Source of the DNA: Sphingopyxis sp.
GTDB taxonomy: Bacteria > Pseudomonadota > Alphaproteobacteria > Sphingomonadales > Sphingomonadaceae
Reading direction: 5' to 3'
Assembly: GCF_016793825.1 (NCBI RefSeq)
Contig: NZ_JAEULM010000003.1
Location: forward strand, 1-64,000
Length of the DNA stretch: 64,000 bases
Below the pieces are notes generated by a model that saw nothing but the letters and a program-made list of their open reading frames with translations, was not told the origin of the DNA and did not search any database. Numbering within the stretch: position 1 is the stretch's first letter; each line of letters begins with the position of its first letter. The position numbers and the translations under genes were made by a program. Below are positions 37,409 through 45,698 of the stretch, piece after piece.

Positions 37409-39184
37409 ATGTCCGCCGACACTCTCCTCCCGTTGCTCAAGTCTACCTTTGGTTTCGATGCCTTTCGCGGTCGCCAGGCAGAGGTTGTCGGCCGCGTGAT
37501 GGCCGGCGAGCGGACGCTGGCGGTGATGCCGACCGGCGCAGGCAAGTCGTTGACCTACCAGCTTCCCGCCGTGGCGCTGGACGGCTGTGTCGTCGTCGTG
37601 TCGCCGCTGATCGCGCTGATGCACGACCAGCTTCGCGGCGCGCGCGCGGCGGGTATTCGGGCGGCGAGCCTGACAAGCGTCGATGCCGACTGGGCCGACA
37701 CGCGGCAGGCCTATCGTGACGGCGGGCTCGACCTTCTCTATATCGCGCCGGAGCGCGCGACGGGTGAGGGGTTTCGTTCACTGATGGCGGCGCGCCGTCC
37801 GGCGCTGTTCGCGATCGACGAGGCGCATTGCGTGAGCGAATGGGGGCATGATTTCCGGCCCGACTATCGTCTGCTTCGCCCGCTGCTGGATGCGTTTCCC
37901 GATGTGCCCCGACTGGCGCTGACGGCGACCGCCGACAAGCATACGCGCGAGGATATTCTCGTCCAGCTTGGCATTCCGGCGGAAGGGCTGATACTCGCCG
38001 GCTTCGACCGGCCGAATATCCGCTATCGGGTGGGGCCGCGCGTATCGCCCGCGAGGCAGCTCACCGATTTCATCATCGCCAATCCGGGGCCGGGGATCGT
38101 CTATTGCCCGACCCGCGACGGGACCGAGCGGATGGCGGAGAAACTCGCGGCGGCGACGGGGCGCCGTGTGGCCGCCTATCACGCCGGGCTCGACCCCGAG
38201 CGCCGGGCGCAGGTGCAGCATGATTTCGTCGCGTCGGAGGACGGGATCGTCACCGCGACGGTCGCCTTCGGGATGGGGATCGACAAGCCCGATGTCCGCT
38301 TTGTCGCGCACGCCGGGCTGCCGAAATCGATCGAAAGCTATTATCAGGAAACGGGGCGCGCCGGGCGCGACGGCGACCCGGCCGAAGCGCTGATGCTGTG
38401 GGGGGCGGAGGATTTCGCGCGGGCGCGGATGCGGCTGGGCGAACTGCCCGACGCGCGGATCGCAGGCGAACGCGCGCGGTTGAACGCGCTCGCCGCGCTG
38501 GTGGAAACGGTCGAGTGTCGCCGCGCGCTGCTGCTGCGTCATTTTGGCGAAGTGCCGCCCGAACGCTGCGGCAATTGCGACAATTGCCTCGACCCGCCGC
38601 GTCAGGTCGATGCGACGGTGCTGGCGCAGAAACTGCTCTCTGCCGTCTATCGTACCGGGCAAAGCTATGGTGCGGGACATGTCGAAGCGGTGCTGACGGG
38701 GCGAAGCGATGAACGCATCGCCAGCCGGGGACATGACAAACTGTCGGTGTTCGGGATCGTCGAAGGCGAAGAGGCCCGGCTGATCAAACCGCTCGTCCGC
38801 ACCCTCGTCGCGCGCGAGGCACTGGAGACGACCGAGCATGGCGGGCTGATGTTCGGCCCCGCCGGGCGCGCGGTGATGAAGGGCGAGACGCCGGTGCTGA
38901 TGGCGGAACCGCCCGTGAAGCGCACGCAACGGGCTTCGCGTGGGGACCGCGCCGAAGCGAATCCGGTTGGCGATCCGCTGTTCGACGCGCTGCGCGCGAT
39001 GCGCCGCGAACTCGCCGCCGAGGCGCAGGTGCCGCCCTATGTCATATTTCACGATGCGGTGCTGCGCGCGATGGCGAACGAGCGGCCGGCGACACGCAGC
39101 GAACTGGGGACGATTCCTGGCGTCGGTGCCAGGAAGCTAGAAGCTTGGGGCGATGCGTTTCTGGACGTGATCCGGCAGCACTGA
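37409..39184 (+). CDS. recQ: ATP-dependent DNA helicase RecQ
   Basis: 591 aa. The SF2 helicase core has motif I PTGAGKSLTYQLPA, motif II AIDEAHCVSEWGHDFRPDY (DEAH) and motif VI QETGRAGRDG. The RQC zinc site includes CRRALLLRHFGEVPPERCGNCDNC, and a C-terminal HRDC domain follows (ALRAMRRELAAEAQVPPYVIF). RecQ unwinds recombination intermediates with 3'-5' polarity. The start is ATG 37409. Confidence 0.97.
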   Translation: MSADTLLPLLKSTFGFDAFRGRQAEVVGRVMAGERTLAVMPTGAGKSLTYQLPAVALDGCVVVVSPLIALMHDQLRGARAAGIRAASLTSVDADWADTRQAYRDGGLDLLYIAPERATGEGFRSLMAARRPALFAIDEAHCVSEWGHDFRPDYRLLRPLLDAFPDVPRLALTATADKHTREDILVQLGIPAEGLILAGFDRPNIRYRVGPRVSPARQLTDFIIANPGPGIVYCPTRDGTERMAEKLAAATGRRVAAYHAGLDPERRAQVQHDFVASEDGIVTATVAFGMGIDKPDVRFVAHAGLPKSIESYYQETGRAGRDGDPAEALMLWGAEDFARARMRLGELPDARIAGERARLNALAALVETVECRRALLLRHFGEVPPERCGNCDNCLDPPRQVDATVLAQKLLSAVYRTGQSYGAGHVEAVLTGRSDERIASRGHDKLSVFGIVEGEEARLIKPLVRTLVAREALETTEHGGLMFGPAGRAVMKGETPVLMAEPPVKRTQRASRGDRAEANPVGDPLFDALRAMRRELAAEAQVPPYVIFHDAVLRAMANERPATRSELGTIPGVGARKLEAWGDAFLDVIRQH

Positions 39185-39252
39185 TCGCCGGTATCGGCGC
39201 GACGACAAACCGCTGGTGGCGGGCTGCGCGATCCTGCGATAGCACCGCGCGC

Positions 39253-40311
39253 ATGGGAATTCTCGACACGATCGATCCAATGATTCGCGGGGGTGCGACC
39301 GCGCTGTTCCTGCTGTGGATCGCCCTGCTCTGGCGCGATCATCGCACCGTGCCGGCGGCGAGGGTCGCGATCGCGATGAACGTGGCGATCGTCGCCTATC
39401 TGCTGGCGCGGGTGCTGCATCCCGATGGACCGACACGCTTTCCCTATGTGATCGCCGACGCCCTGTCGGTGATGGTGCCGGCGCTGTTCTGGCTGTTCGC
39501 GCGATTGTGGTTCGATGACCAGCAACGCGTCGGCCGGCGAAGCTGGGTGCTGGTCGCGGCGTTCGGTACGCTGCCGCTGATCCAGATCGTGCTGATCGCG
39601 ACGACGGGCCATTTCAGTTTGCCGATCTGGGCCCTCGTGCGCGCGGGCATGTTCGGCTTTGCCATCGCGGGGATGTGGATCGCGTGGCGCGGCCGCGCGA
39701 ACGATTTGATCGAGGCGCGGCGCAGCTTTCGCCTCGGCGTCGTCGGCGCGATTGGCGGCTTTGTGATCTGGGTGAGCTTTCTCGAGATGTTCCACGATCG
39801 CGATATGGACCACGACCTCGCCCGCACGCTGACGCTCGCCGCGATTCTCATTGCCACGCTCATCGTGTCGGTGGGGTTGTACCGGTTCCGCTCCGCCGAA
39901 CTGTTCGCGGTGTCCGATGCGCCCGAAAAGTCGATCGAAGGATTGTCCCCGCCCTCGTCGCTGGCGCTCCGGCTGCACGCGGTCATGGCCGACGAGCGGG
40001 CTTATCGCGCCGAAGGTTTCTCGATCGCGGCGCTGGCGGCGCGGCTCGGCGAAGCTGAATATCGGGTACGGCGCGCGATCAACGGTGAAATGGGCTATCG
40101 CAATTTCACCGCCTTTCTGAATGGTTTTCGTCTCGACGAGGTTCGGTCGGCGCTGGCCGATCCGGCGCAGCGCGAGGTGCCGATCCTGACGATCGCGCTC
40201 GATGCCGGTTTCGGATCGCTGGGACCGTTCAACCGCGCCTTTCGCGATGCAGAGGGCATGACGCCGAGCGAATATCGTGCCGCGCGCCTCGCCGATTCCG
40301 AAATCGGCTAG
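39253..40311 (+). CDS. Membrane-anchored AraC-family regulator
   Basis: 352 aa from ATG 39253. About seven hydrophobic helices fill residues 10-220 (AIAMNVAIVAYLLARVL, ALSVMVPALFWLFARLWF and others), followed by a C-terminal AraC helix-turn-helix pair (FSIAALAARLGEAEYRVRRAIN, then ILTIALDAGFGSLGPFNRAFRDAEGMTPSEYR). Regulators of this kind sense a membrane-partitioning or extracellular ligand. It is followed within 75 nt by a sterol-desaturase-family gene, a likely target. Confidence 0.9.
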   Translation: MGILDTIDPMIRGGATALFLLWIALLWRDHRTVPAARVAIAMNVAIVAYLLARVLHPDGPTRFPYVIADALSVMVPALFWLFARLWFDDQQRVGRRSWVLVAAFGTLPLIQIVLIATTGHFSLPIWALVRAGMFGFAIAGMWIAWRGRANDLIEARRSFRLGVVGAIGGFVIWVSFLEMFHDRDMDHDLARTLTLAAILIATLIVSVGLYRFRSAELFAVSDAPEKSIEGLSPPSSLALRLHAVMADERAYRAEGFSIAALAARLGEAEYRVRRAINGEMGYRNFTAFLNGFRLDEVRSALADPAQREVPILTIALDAGFGSLGPFNRAFRDAEGMTPSEYRAARLADSEIG

Positions 40312-40385
40312 TCGATTTTCGACACCGGGGGGCCGGCGGCGCGGCAATCCGCTTGATGGGCACGATCCGCAACAAGGACGACGCC

Positions 40386-41198
40386 ATGATCGATCAGATT
40401 CCTCCCCTTGCCATCTTGCTGAAGCAAGGCCCCGCGATGTTCGCGTTCGATTTCGGCCGCTACCTGATCGCGGCGAGCGTCACGAGCGCCGTCGTCTGGG
40501 GGCTGCGCCGGTCGCGCATCGCGGCGCGCAAGATTCAGGCGCGCGAAGCGACCGCCGCCGACAAGCGCCGCGAGTTCCTGCAATCGCTCCAGACCGTCGG
40601 CGTCTATCTGTTCGTCGCGCTGTTCATCGTCTGGGGCGTCGATACGGGCGTGTTGCATCGGTTTCAGGGTAGTTACGGCTTTTGGGGCGATGCGGCGTTG
40701 CTCGCCGCGATCGTCGTCGCGCACGACGCCTATTTCTATTGGGTTCATCGCGCGATGCACCATCCGAAGCTGTTCAAGCATTTCCACCGCGCGCACCACC
40801 GGTCGATCACGCCGACCCCGTGGGCGGCCTATAGCTTCGCGATTCCCGAAGCGTTCATCATGATCCTGTTCGTCCCGATCTGGCTGTTCTTCGTCGCAAC
40901 ACCGGTGTGGGTCATGTTCCTGTGGATCAATTTCCAGATCATCCGTAACGCGATGGGGCATGCCGGGTTCGAACTGCATCCGCGCTGGTGGCTTTCAAGC
41001 CCCGCGACGCGCTGGATCAACACGACGACGCACCACGACCTGCACCATGCGGGCGGCTTCAACACCAACTATGGCCTCTATTTCACCTGGTGGGACAAGA
41101 TGATGGGGACCGAGCATCCCGACTATGCCGCGCGGTTTCACGAGGTCGTGTCGCGGCCGCCGGTCGAGGCCGGCGAGCGGGCGGGAGCAGCCGCCTGA
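40386..41198 (+). CDS. Sterol desaturase / fatty acid hydroxylase family protein
   Basis: 270 aa membrane di-iron enzyme. The three histidine clusters of the family are present: HRAMHH with preceding YWVHRA, HRAHHRS, and HHDLHHAGGFN. Four to five helices surround them. The family inserts hydroxyls or double bonds in sterols, carotenoids, sphingolipids or fatty acids; in sphingomonads, carotenoid or sphingolipid substrates are reasonable guesses. It is co-directional with the AraC-type membrane regulator. Confidence 0.9.
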   Translation: MIDQIPPLAILLKQGPAMFAFDFGRYLIAASVTSAVVWGLRRSRIAARKIQAREATAADKRREFLQSLQTVGVYLFVALFIVWGVDTGVLHRFQGSYGFWGDAALLAAIVVAHDAYFYWVHRAMHHPKLFKHFHRAHHRSITPTPWAAYSFAIPEAFIMILFVPIWLFFVATPVWVMFLWINFQIIRNAMGHAGFELHPRWWLSSPATRWINTTTHHDLHHAGGFNTNYGLYFTWWDKMMGTEHPDYAARFHEVVSRPPVEAGERAGAAA

Positions 41199-41269
41199 CG
41201 GCGGGCGCTTGACAGGCGCGGCGGCGGGAATAGGCAGCAGGTCGGGTCGCGATGAAGTTGGGAGATTTC

Positions 41270-41863
41270 ATGCGCACCTCGCCTGCCTGGCTTTTGCCGC
41301 TCGCCTTGCTCCTCGCCGCCGGTTCGTCGGCAGCGTTCGAGCCACCGCCCATTCCCGAAAAGGATCTGGCCTTCGGCGATGGCTGGACCTTTCAGTCGCG
41401 CGGCAACAATTGCACCGCGACGCGAATGCTCGGCAAGGATCTGACCCTGCGGCTTGCCTTCACCAATTTCGAGGATGGTTATGTCTGGCTGTCGGGCAAG
41501 AGGCTTCCCGCGATCGGCGATGATGAGGGCGCGAAACATGAGAAGGGCGCAGGATCGGTCGAGGACGCCGAGGGCAATTATGTCGATGCGCTCGATGGCG
41601 GCGTCACCTACGCAAGCTTTCCGGGTACCGCGATCTTCGTCGATGGCCATGTCGCCGCCCGTTTCGTCTATGGTGAGACCGCGGGTGGCAAGACGAGCTA
41701 CAAGCTCGGCCACCTCCAGTCGGCGGTCTGGCCTCGGCTCAAGGCGGGCAGGGAGATGCGGGTCAAGCTGCTCGGCAAGGAAGCCGCAGTGGTCCAGCTT
41801 TCCGCCGCGACCGGGCTTTGGGATGAGATGCAGGATTGCATCAGCCAATATCCGAACGGCTGA
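41270..41863 (+). CDS. Secreted protein of unknown function
   Basis: 197 aa from ATG 41270 (GGGAG six bases upstream), preferred over ATG 41252. A signal peptide (WLLPLALLLAAGSSAAF) precedes a mature region beginning EPPPIPEKDLAFGDGWTFQSRGNNCTATR, with regular beta-strand-like segments (TLRLAFTNFEDGYVWL, TYASFPGTAIFVDGH). Two Cys residues (in NNCTATR and DCISQYP) may form a disulfide. I do not recognise the family. Confidence 0.75.
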   Translation: MRTSPAWLLPLALLLAAGSSAAFEPPPIPEKDLAFGDGWTFQSRGNNCTATRMLGKDLTLRLAFTNFEDGYVWLSGKRLPAIGDDEGAKHEKGAGSVEDAEGNYVDALDGGVTYASFPGTAIFVDGHVAARFVYGETAGGKTSYKLGHLQSAVWPRLKAGREMRVKLLGKEAAVVQLSAATGLWDEMQDCISQYPNG

Positions 41864-41914
41864 ACCGCACCTTCACGCTTGTCAGCAAGCGGGCGGCGGG
41901 AGTAGATCGCTGGC

Positions 41915-42349
41915 ATGAGCGATTTCAGACCCCTGTCCGCCGACTTCAGCGTCGCCCCGCAGATCAGCATCGAGGATGTCGCCGAGGCCAAGGCTCAGGG
42001 CTTTGCGATGATCGTCAACAACCGGCCTGACGGCGAGGAGCCGGCGGCGCCGCAGGGACTCGACATCGGACAGGCCGCGGCCGCCGAAGGACTGGCCTAT
42101 GCCGCTATCCCGATCGGCCATGCGGGCTTCAGTCATCCGCAGATCGATGCGCTGGACACGCTGCTGGCCGATGCGACCGGGCCGATCCTTGCCTATTGCC
42201 GGTCGGGTACGCGCTCGACGCACCTTTGGGCGCTGGCGCAGGCGCGCGGTGGGAAGGACGTCGACGGGATCGTCGAAGCGGCAGCCAAAGCCGGCTATGA
42301 CCTCTCCGGGCTGCGACCGATGCTCGACGCGCTCGCGGGGGATCGATGA
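41915..42349 (+). CDS. TIGR01244 / DUF442 family sulfurtransferase-phosphatase-like protein
   Basis: 144 aa. The PTP-like fold of TIGR01244 is recognised: ISIEDVAEAKAQGFAMIVNNRPDGEEP near the start and an active-site loop YCRSGTRS with the catalytic Cys-x4-Arg. It is related to the Blh beta-lactamase-hydrolase-like proteins that act with SQR-type sulfide metabolism, but no such neighbour is visible. Its ATGA stop overlaps the next gene by 4 nt. Confidence 0.88.
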   Translation: MSDFRPLSADFSVAPQISIEDVAEAKAQGFAMIVNNRPDGEEPAAPQGLDIGQAAAAEGLAYAAIPIGHAGFSHPQIDALDTLLADATGPILAYCRSGTRSTHLWALAQARGGKDVDGIVEAAAKAGYDLSGLRPMLDALAGDR

Positions 42350-42753
42350 CCGCACAAGACCTGATCCAGCTTGGCATATCGCTCGTCGCGGTGCTTTTCG
42401 TCGCCTGGCTGGTCAAGCGCATGGGGCTGGGCGCCGATCCGCGCATTCAGGATGCCGAACATGCCATCCGGCTGGCCGAAGAGGCCGAAGCGGGATTCCG
42501 GGGCGTCGAGGTGGCCCGCGACCGCGCGGGCTTTTCCGCGATCGTACGCAATGGCGAGGGACGGATGATGCTGGTCCGTGCGCATGGCAATCATTTCGCG
42601 GCGCGGCCGGTCGATGCCGCTGTCGTTGGCCGGCTCGACAAGGATTTCCTGACGTTGACGATGCCGGAGAAGACGTTCGGCGCGGTGACGTTGCAACTGG
42701 GGAAGGACGCGGGGATGTGGGCGAGCCGGATGCGGGATCTCAACTGTGGATAA
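42346..42753 (+). CDS. Single-pass membrane protein of unknown function
   Basis: 135 aa. One N-terminal helix (DLIQLGISLVAVLFVAWLV) is followed by a soluble domain: IQDAEHAIRLAEEAEAGFRGVEVARDRAGFSAIVRNGEGRM, and LTLTMPEKTFGAVTLQLG. It starts with a 4-nt overlap to the sulfurtransferase-like gene and its end overlaps the GTG of the next sterol-desaturase-family gene by 8 nt, so all three are translationally linked. No family is recognised. Confidence 0.75.
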   Translation: MTAQDLIQLGISLVAVLFVAWLVKRMGLGADPRIQDAEHAIRLAEEAEAGFRGVEVARDRAGFSAIVRNGEGRMMLVRAHGNHFAARPVDAAVVGRLDKDFLTLTMPEKTFGAVTLQLGKDAGMWASRMRDLNCG

Positions 42754-43657
42754 ATTGCCCGACCCCGTCGTCTATGCGGTGCCCGCCTTCATCCTGCTGT
42801 TGATCGCGGAGATGGTGATCTCGCTGCGCGCCGACAAAAGTCGTTATGAGGCGCGCGATACGCTGACCTCGCTGATGCTCGGCACGGTCAGTCAGGTCGC
42901 GGGGGCGCTCGTCGGTGCGGCGGTGGTCGCGATGGCGGTGTGGGTCTACCAGTTCCGTCTGTTCGATATCGGTATCGATTTCCGGACCTGGTGGTGGGCG
43001 TGGATCCTCTGCTTTTTCCTCGACGATCTCGCCTATTATGTCTTTCACCGGAGCGCGCATCGCGTGCGCTGGTTCTGGGCGAGCCACGTCATCCACCACA
43101 GCTCGCAGCATTATAATCTCTCGACCGCGCTCCGGCAGACCTGGACCGGCTTTTTCAGCCTGACCTTCCTGTTCCGCCTGCCGCTGTTCCTGATCGGTTT
43201 TCCACCGGCGATGGTGTTCTTCTGCGCCGGCATCAACCTGATCTACCAGTTCTGGATCCATACAGAGGCGATCAAGCGGCTGCCCGCATGGTTCGAGGCG
43301 GTGATGAACACCCCATCGCACCACCGCGTTCACCATGGCGTGAATCCCCGCTACCTCGACGCGAACTATGCCGGTGTCTTCATCATCTGGGACAAGATGT
43401 TCGGCAGCTTCGTTCCGGAGCGCGACGACGAACCGGTCCGCTATGGCATCGTCAAGCAACTCGGCAGCTTCAACATCCTGTGGGCCGCGGTGCACGAGTG
43501 GGTGGGGATCGCGAAAGATGTGTGGCACGCGCCGTGGAAGCACAAGCTGTCCTATATGTGGCGCGAGCCCGGCTGGAGCCACGACGGCAGCCGCGCGACG
43601 AGTGCGATGATCAAGGACCGCTGGCGCGCGGGGCGGGCGGCAGAGCCGGCCGAATAG
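42746..43657 (+). CDS. Second sterol desaturase / alkylglycerol monooxygenase-like protein
   Basis: 303 aa from GTG 42746, which overlaps the preceding gene. It is a membrane di-iron protein with His clusters YYVFHRSAHRVRW, HVIHHSSQHYN and SHHRVHHGVNP. The long C-terminal part with FIIWDKMFGSF is typical of the alkylglycerol-monooxygenase-like branch. It is distinct in sequence from the 40386 enzyme, so two different lipid hydroxylases lie 1.5 kb apart. Confidence 0.9.
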   Translation: MDKLPDPVVYAVPAFILLLIAEMVISLRADKSRYEARDTLTSLMLGTVSQVAGALVGAAVVAMAVWVYQFRLFDIGIDFRTWWWAWILCFFLDDLAYYVFHRSAHRVRWFWASHVIHHSSQHYNLSTALRQTWTGFFSLTFLFRLPLFLIGFPPAMVFFCAGINLIYQFWIHTEAIKRLPAWFEAVMNTPSHHRVHHGVNPRYLDANYAGVFIIWDKMFGSFVPERDDEPVRYGIVKQLGSFNILWAAVHEWVGIAKDVWHAPWKHKLSYMWREPGWSHDGSRATSAMIKDRWRAGRAAEPAE

Positions 43658-43772
43658 CCCAGCCATCCGATGCGTAGAGCGCGATCGGGAATGGGTCTTG
43701 CTTCGCCACTTAATGACATTCATGTAAGCATCGGGACGACCGCCAGCAGGCGGCGCAAGGGAGAGTCGCGGC

Positions 43773-45362
43773 ATGGATCAGTTCGACATCATCGTCATCG
43801 GCGGGGGAAGCGCGGGAAGCGCGGCGGCGGGACGGCTTGCCGAGGATGGGTCGCGGATGGTCTGTCTGGTCGAGGCGGGCGGACGCAACGACAATATGCT
43901 GATCAAGACGCCGGGCTTCATGCCCTTCATCCCGGGTGCGTCGAACTACAAATATGAAACGGTGCCGCAGCCGGGCCTCAACGGCCGCACGGGGTACCAG
44001 CCGCGCGGGCGCGGGCTGGGGGGATCGAGCGCGATCAACGCGATGGTCTATATTCGCGGCCATGCCTTCGACTATGATCAATGGGCCTCGCTCGGCGCGA
44101 CGGGGTGGAGCTACGCCGACGTGCTGCCCTGGTTCAAGCGGGCCGAGGGCAATGAGCGGGGAGCCGACGATTTCCACGGCGCGGGCGGTCCGCTGAACGT
44201 CATGGATCAGCGCTGGCCGAATGTGACGAGCCGCCGCTTCATCGAAAGCGCCGCGGCGTTGCAGTTGCCGCGCACGCCCGATTTCAACGGGGCGAGCCAA
44301 GAGGGGTTCGGCCTCTATCAGGTAACGCAAAAGGGGGGCGAGCGCTGGTCGGCGGCGCGCGCCTATGTCGAGCCGCTGCGAGAGAAGCCGAACTTCGCGG
44401 TGCGCACCGGGGCGCTGGTCGAAAAGATCCTGGTCGAGAACGGCCGTGCAACGGGCGTGGTGATCCGCCGGGGGCGTGCCACCGAAACGCTGCGCGCGCG
44501 GGGCGGCGTGGTGCTGTCGGCCGGGGCGTTCAACAGCCCACAGATCCTGATGCTGTCGGGGATCGGCCCCGCCGCGCACCTGAAGGACAAGGGCATCGAC
44601 GTCGTTGCCGATCGCGGCGGCGTCGGTGCGAATCTGCAGGATCATATCGACTATGTGTCGAGCTGGGAAACCCGCTCGCGCGACCCGCTCGGCGACAGCC
44701 TTGGCGGTACATGGCGGATGGTGAAGGCGATCTTCGAACATCGCACCCGGCGCACCGGGATCATGACGACCTGCTTTGCCGAGGCCGGAGGATTCTGGAA
44801 ATCGCGCCCCGACCTGCCCGCGCCCGACATCCAGTATCATTTCGTCCCCGCGATGCTGGAGGATCATGGCCGCACCAAGGTGAAGGGCCATGGCTTTTCC
44901 TGCCACGCCTGCGTGCTGCGGCCCGAGAGCCGGGGGTCGGTTACGCTGGCGTCGCGCGATGCGGCGGCGCCGCCGGTTATCGATCCGGGCTTTCTGACCG
45001 ACGATCGCGACATGGATACACTGCGGGCCGGCGTGCGGATGATGCACCGCATCGCCGCCGCGCCGCCGCTGCGCGATTATGCCGGGGCCGACCGGCATCC
45101 GGTCGATATCGACGATGATGCAGCGCTGGATGCGCTGATTCGCAGCCGTGCCGACACCGTCTATCACCCCGTCGGCACGTGCCGGATGGGCAGCGATGGC
45201 GATGCCGTGGTCGACCCCGCGCTGAAGCTCAACGGCGTCGATGGATTGTGGGTCGCCGACGCCAGCGTGATGCCGCGGCTGGTGTCGGGCAACACCAATG
45301 CGCCGAGCATCATGATCGGCGAACGCGCCGCGGATTTCGTGAAGGCGGCGCTGGCGTCATAG
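43773..45362 (+). CDS. GMC-family FAD oxidoreductase (choline dehydrogenase-like)
   Basis: 529 aa. The N-terminal Rossmann FAD site is [23 protein letters not shown]-like ([18 protein letters not shown]), with the GMC signature [19 protein letters not shown] and the second signature [21 protein letters not shown]. The catalytic His and Asn are in [10 protein letters not shown] and [13 protein letters not shown]. It is a membrane-linked or soluble alcohol dehydrogenase; the exact substrate is unknown. A ribosome site AAGGGAGAG precedes ATG 43773. Confidence 0.95.
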   Translation: MDQFDIIVIGGGSAGSAAAGRLAEDGSRMVCLVEAGGRNDNMLIKTPGFMPFIPGASNYKYETVPQPGLNGRTGYQPRGRGLGGSSAINAMVYIRGHAFDYDQWASLGATGWSYADVLPWFKRAEGNERGADDFHGAGGPLNVMDQRWPNVTSRRFIESAAALQLPRTPDFNGASQEGFGLYQVTQKGGERWSAARAYVEPLREKPNFAVRTGALVEKILVENGRATGVVIRRGRATETLRARGGVVLSAGAFNSPQILMLSGIGPAAHLKDKGIDVVADRGGVGANLQDHIDYVSSWETRSRDPLGDSLGGTWRMVKAIFEHRTRRTGIMTTCFAEAGGFWKSRPDLPAPDIQYHFVPAMLEDHGRTKVKGHGFSCHACVLRPESRGSVTLASRDAAAPPVIDPGFLTDDRDMDTLRAGVRMMHRIAAAPPLRDYAGADRHPVDIDDDAALDALIRSRADTVYHPVGTCRMGSDGDAVVDPALKLNGVDGLWVADASVMPRLVSGNTNAPSIMIGERAADFVKAALAS

Positions 45363-45499
45363 CGGTCGGTCGCGGTCGGATCGGTGAGCTGGCGCACGAT
45401 TCGACGTCGCCTTGGTCGCCGCTGTGCGTTGCCCATGCTGCGCGATTGGCACATACGATACTGTAATATCTAAACTTTATCGCGGAAATATGCTGCGCA

Positions 45500-45533
45500 C
45501 AAAAAAAGAGGGCCGGAACTTTCGTCCCGGCCC
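45500..45533 (-). terminator. Intrinsic terminator for the TonB-receptor transcript
   Basis: On the minus strand a 10-bp stem (GGGCCGG core, 45510-45516 with 45527-45533) ends in a U-tract given by AAAAAAA at 45501-45507. It lies about 165 nt after the receptor stop, giving a long 3' untranslated region. Confidence 0.75.
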
Positions 45534-45654
45534 AGCCTTTCAGGCTCTCCCCTCCTGAAACTGTTGACGCAATGAATGCCACATTAATGTCATGTTGGGA
45601 AGGCCAAAATTGCGGCAGCCCCGCCCAAAATTTGTGCAGCAATTTGTGCAGCAT

Positions 45655-45691
45655 CGGGATCGGCTTCCGACATTGCGGGAAGCCGATCCCG
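45655..45691. repeat. 14-bp inverted repeat in receptor 3' UTR
   Basis: CGGGATCGGCTTCC at 45655-45668 is matched by its complement GGAAGCCGATCCCG at 45678-45691, with a 9-nt loop. It starts 8 nt after the receptor stop codon and has no T-tract, so it may protect the 3' end of the mRNA rather than terminate. Confidence 0.7.
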
Positions 45692-45698
45692 ACCGCGA

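Larger units (their letters stand above)
45363..45698. other. 336-nt gap between convergent GMC and TonB-receptor genes
   Basis: No gene is supported here. The gap holds a minus-strand terminator (45500-45533), a 14-bp stem-loop just after the receptor stop (45655-45691), and an imperfect tandem duplication of TTTGTGCAGCAA around 45630-45652. A TTGACG/TAATGT pair on the plus strand near 45563-45590 looks promoter-like but would drive antisense RNA. Confidence 0.5.

Noticed and set aside
45560-45592. TTGACG/TAATGT pair as a promoter
   Set aside because: Spacing is short and it would only drive RNA antisense to the receptor; no gene follows.
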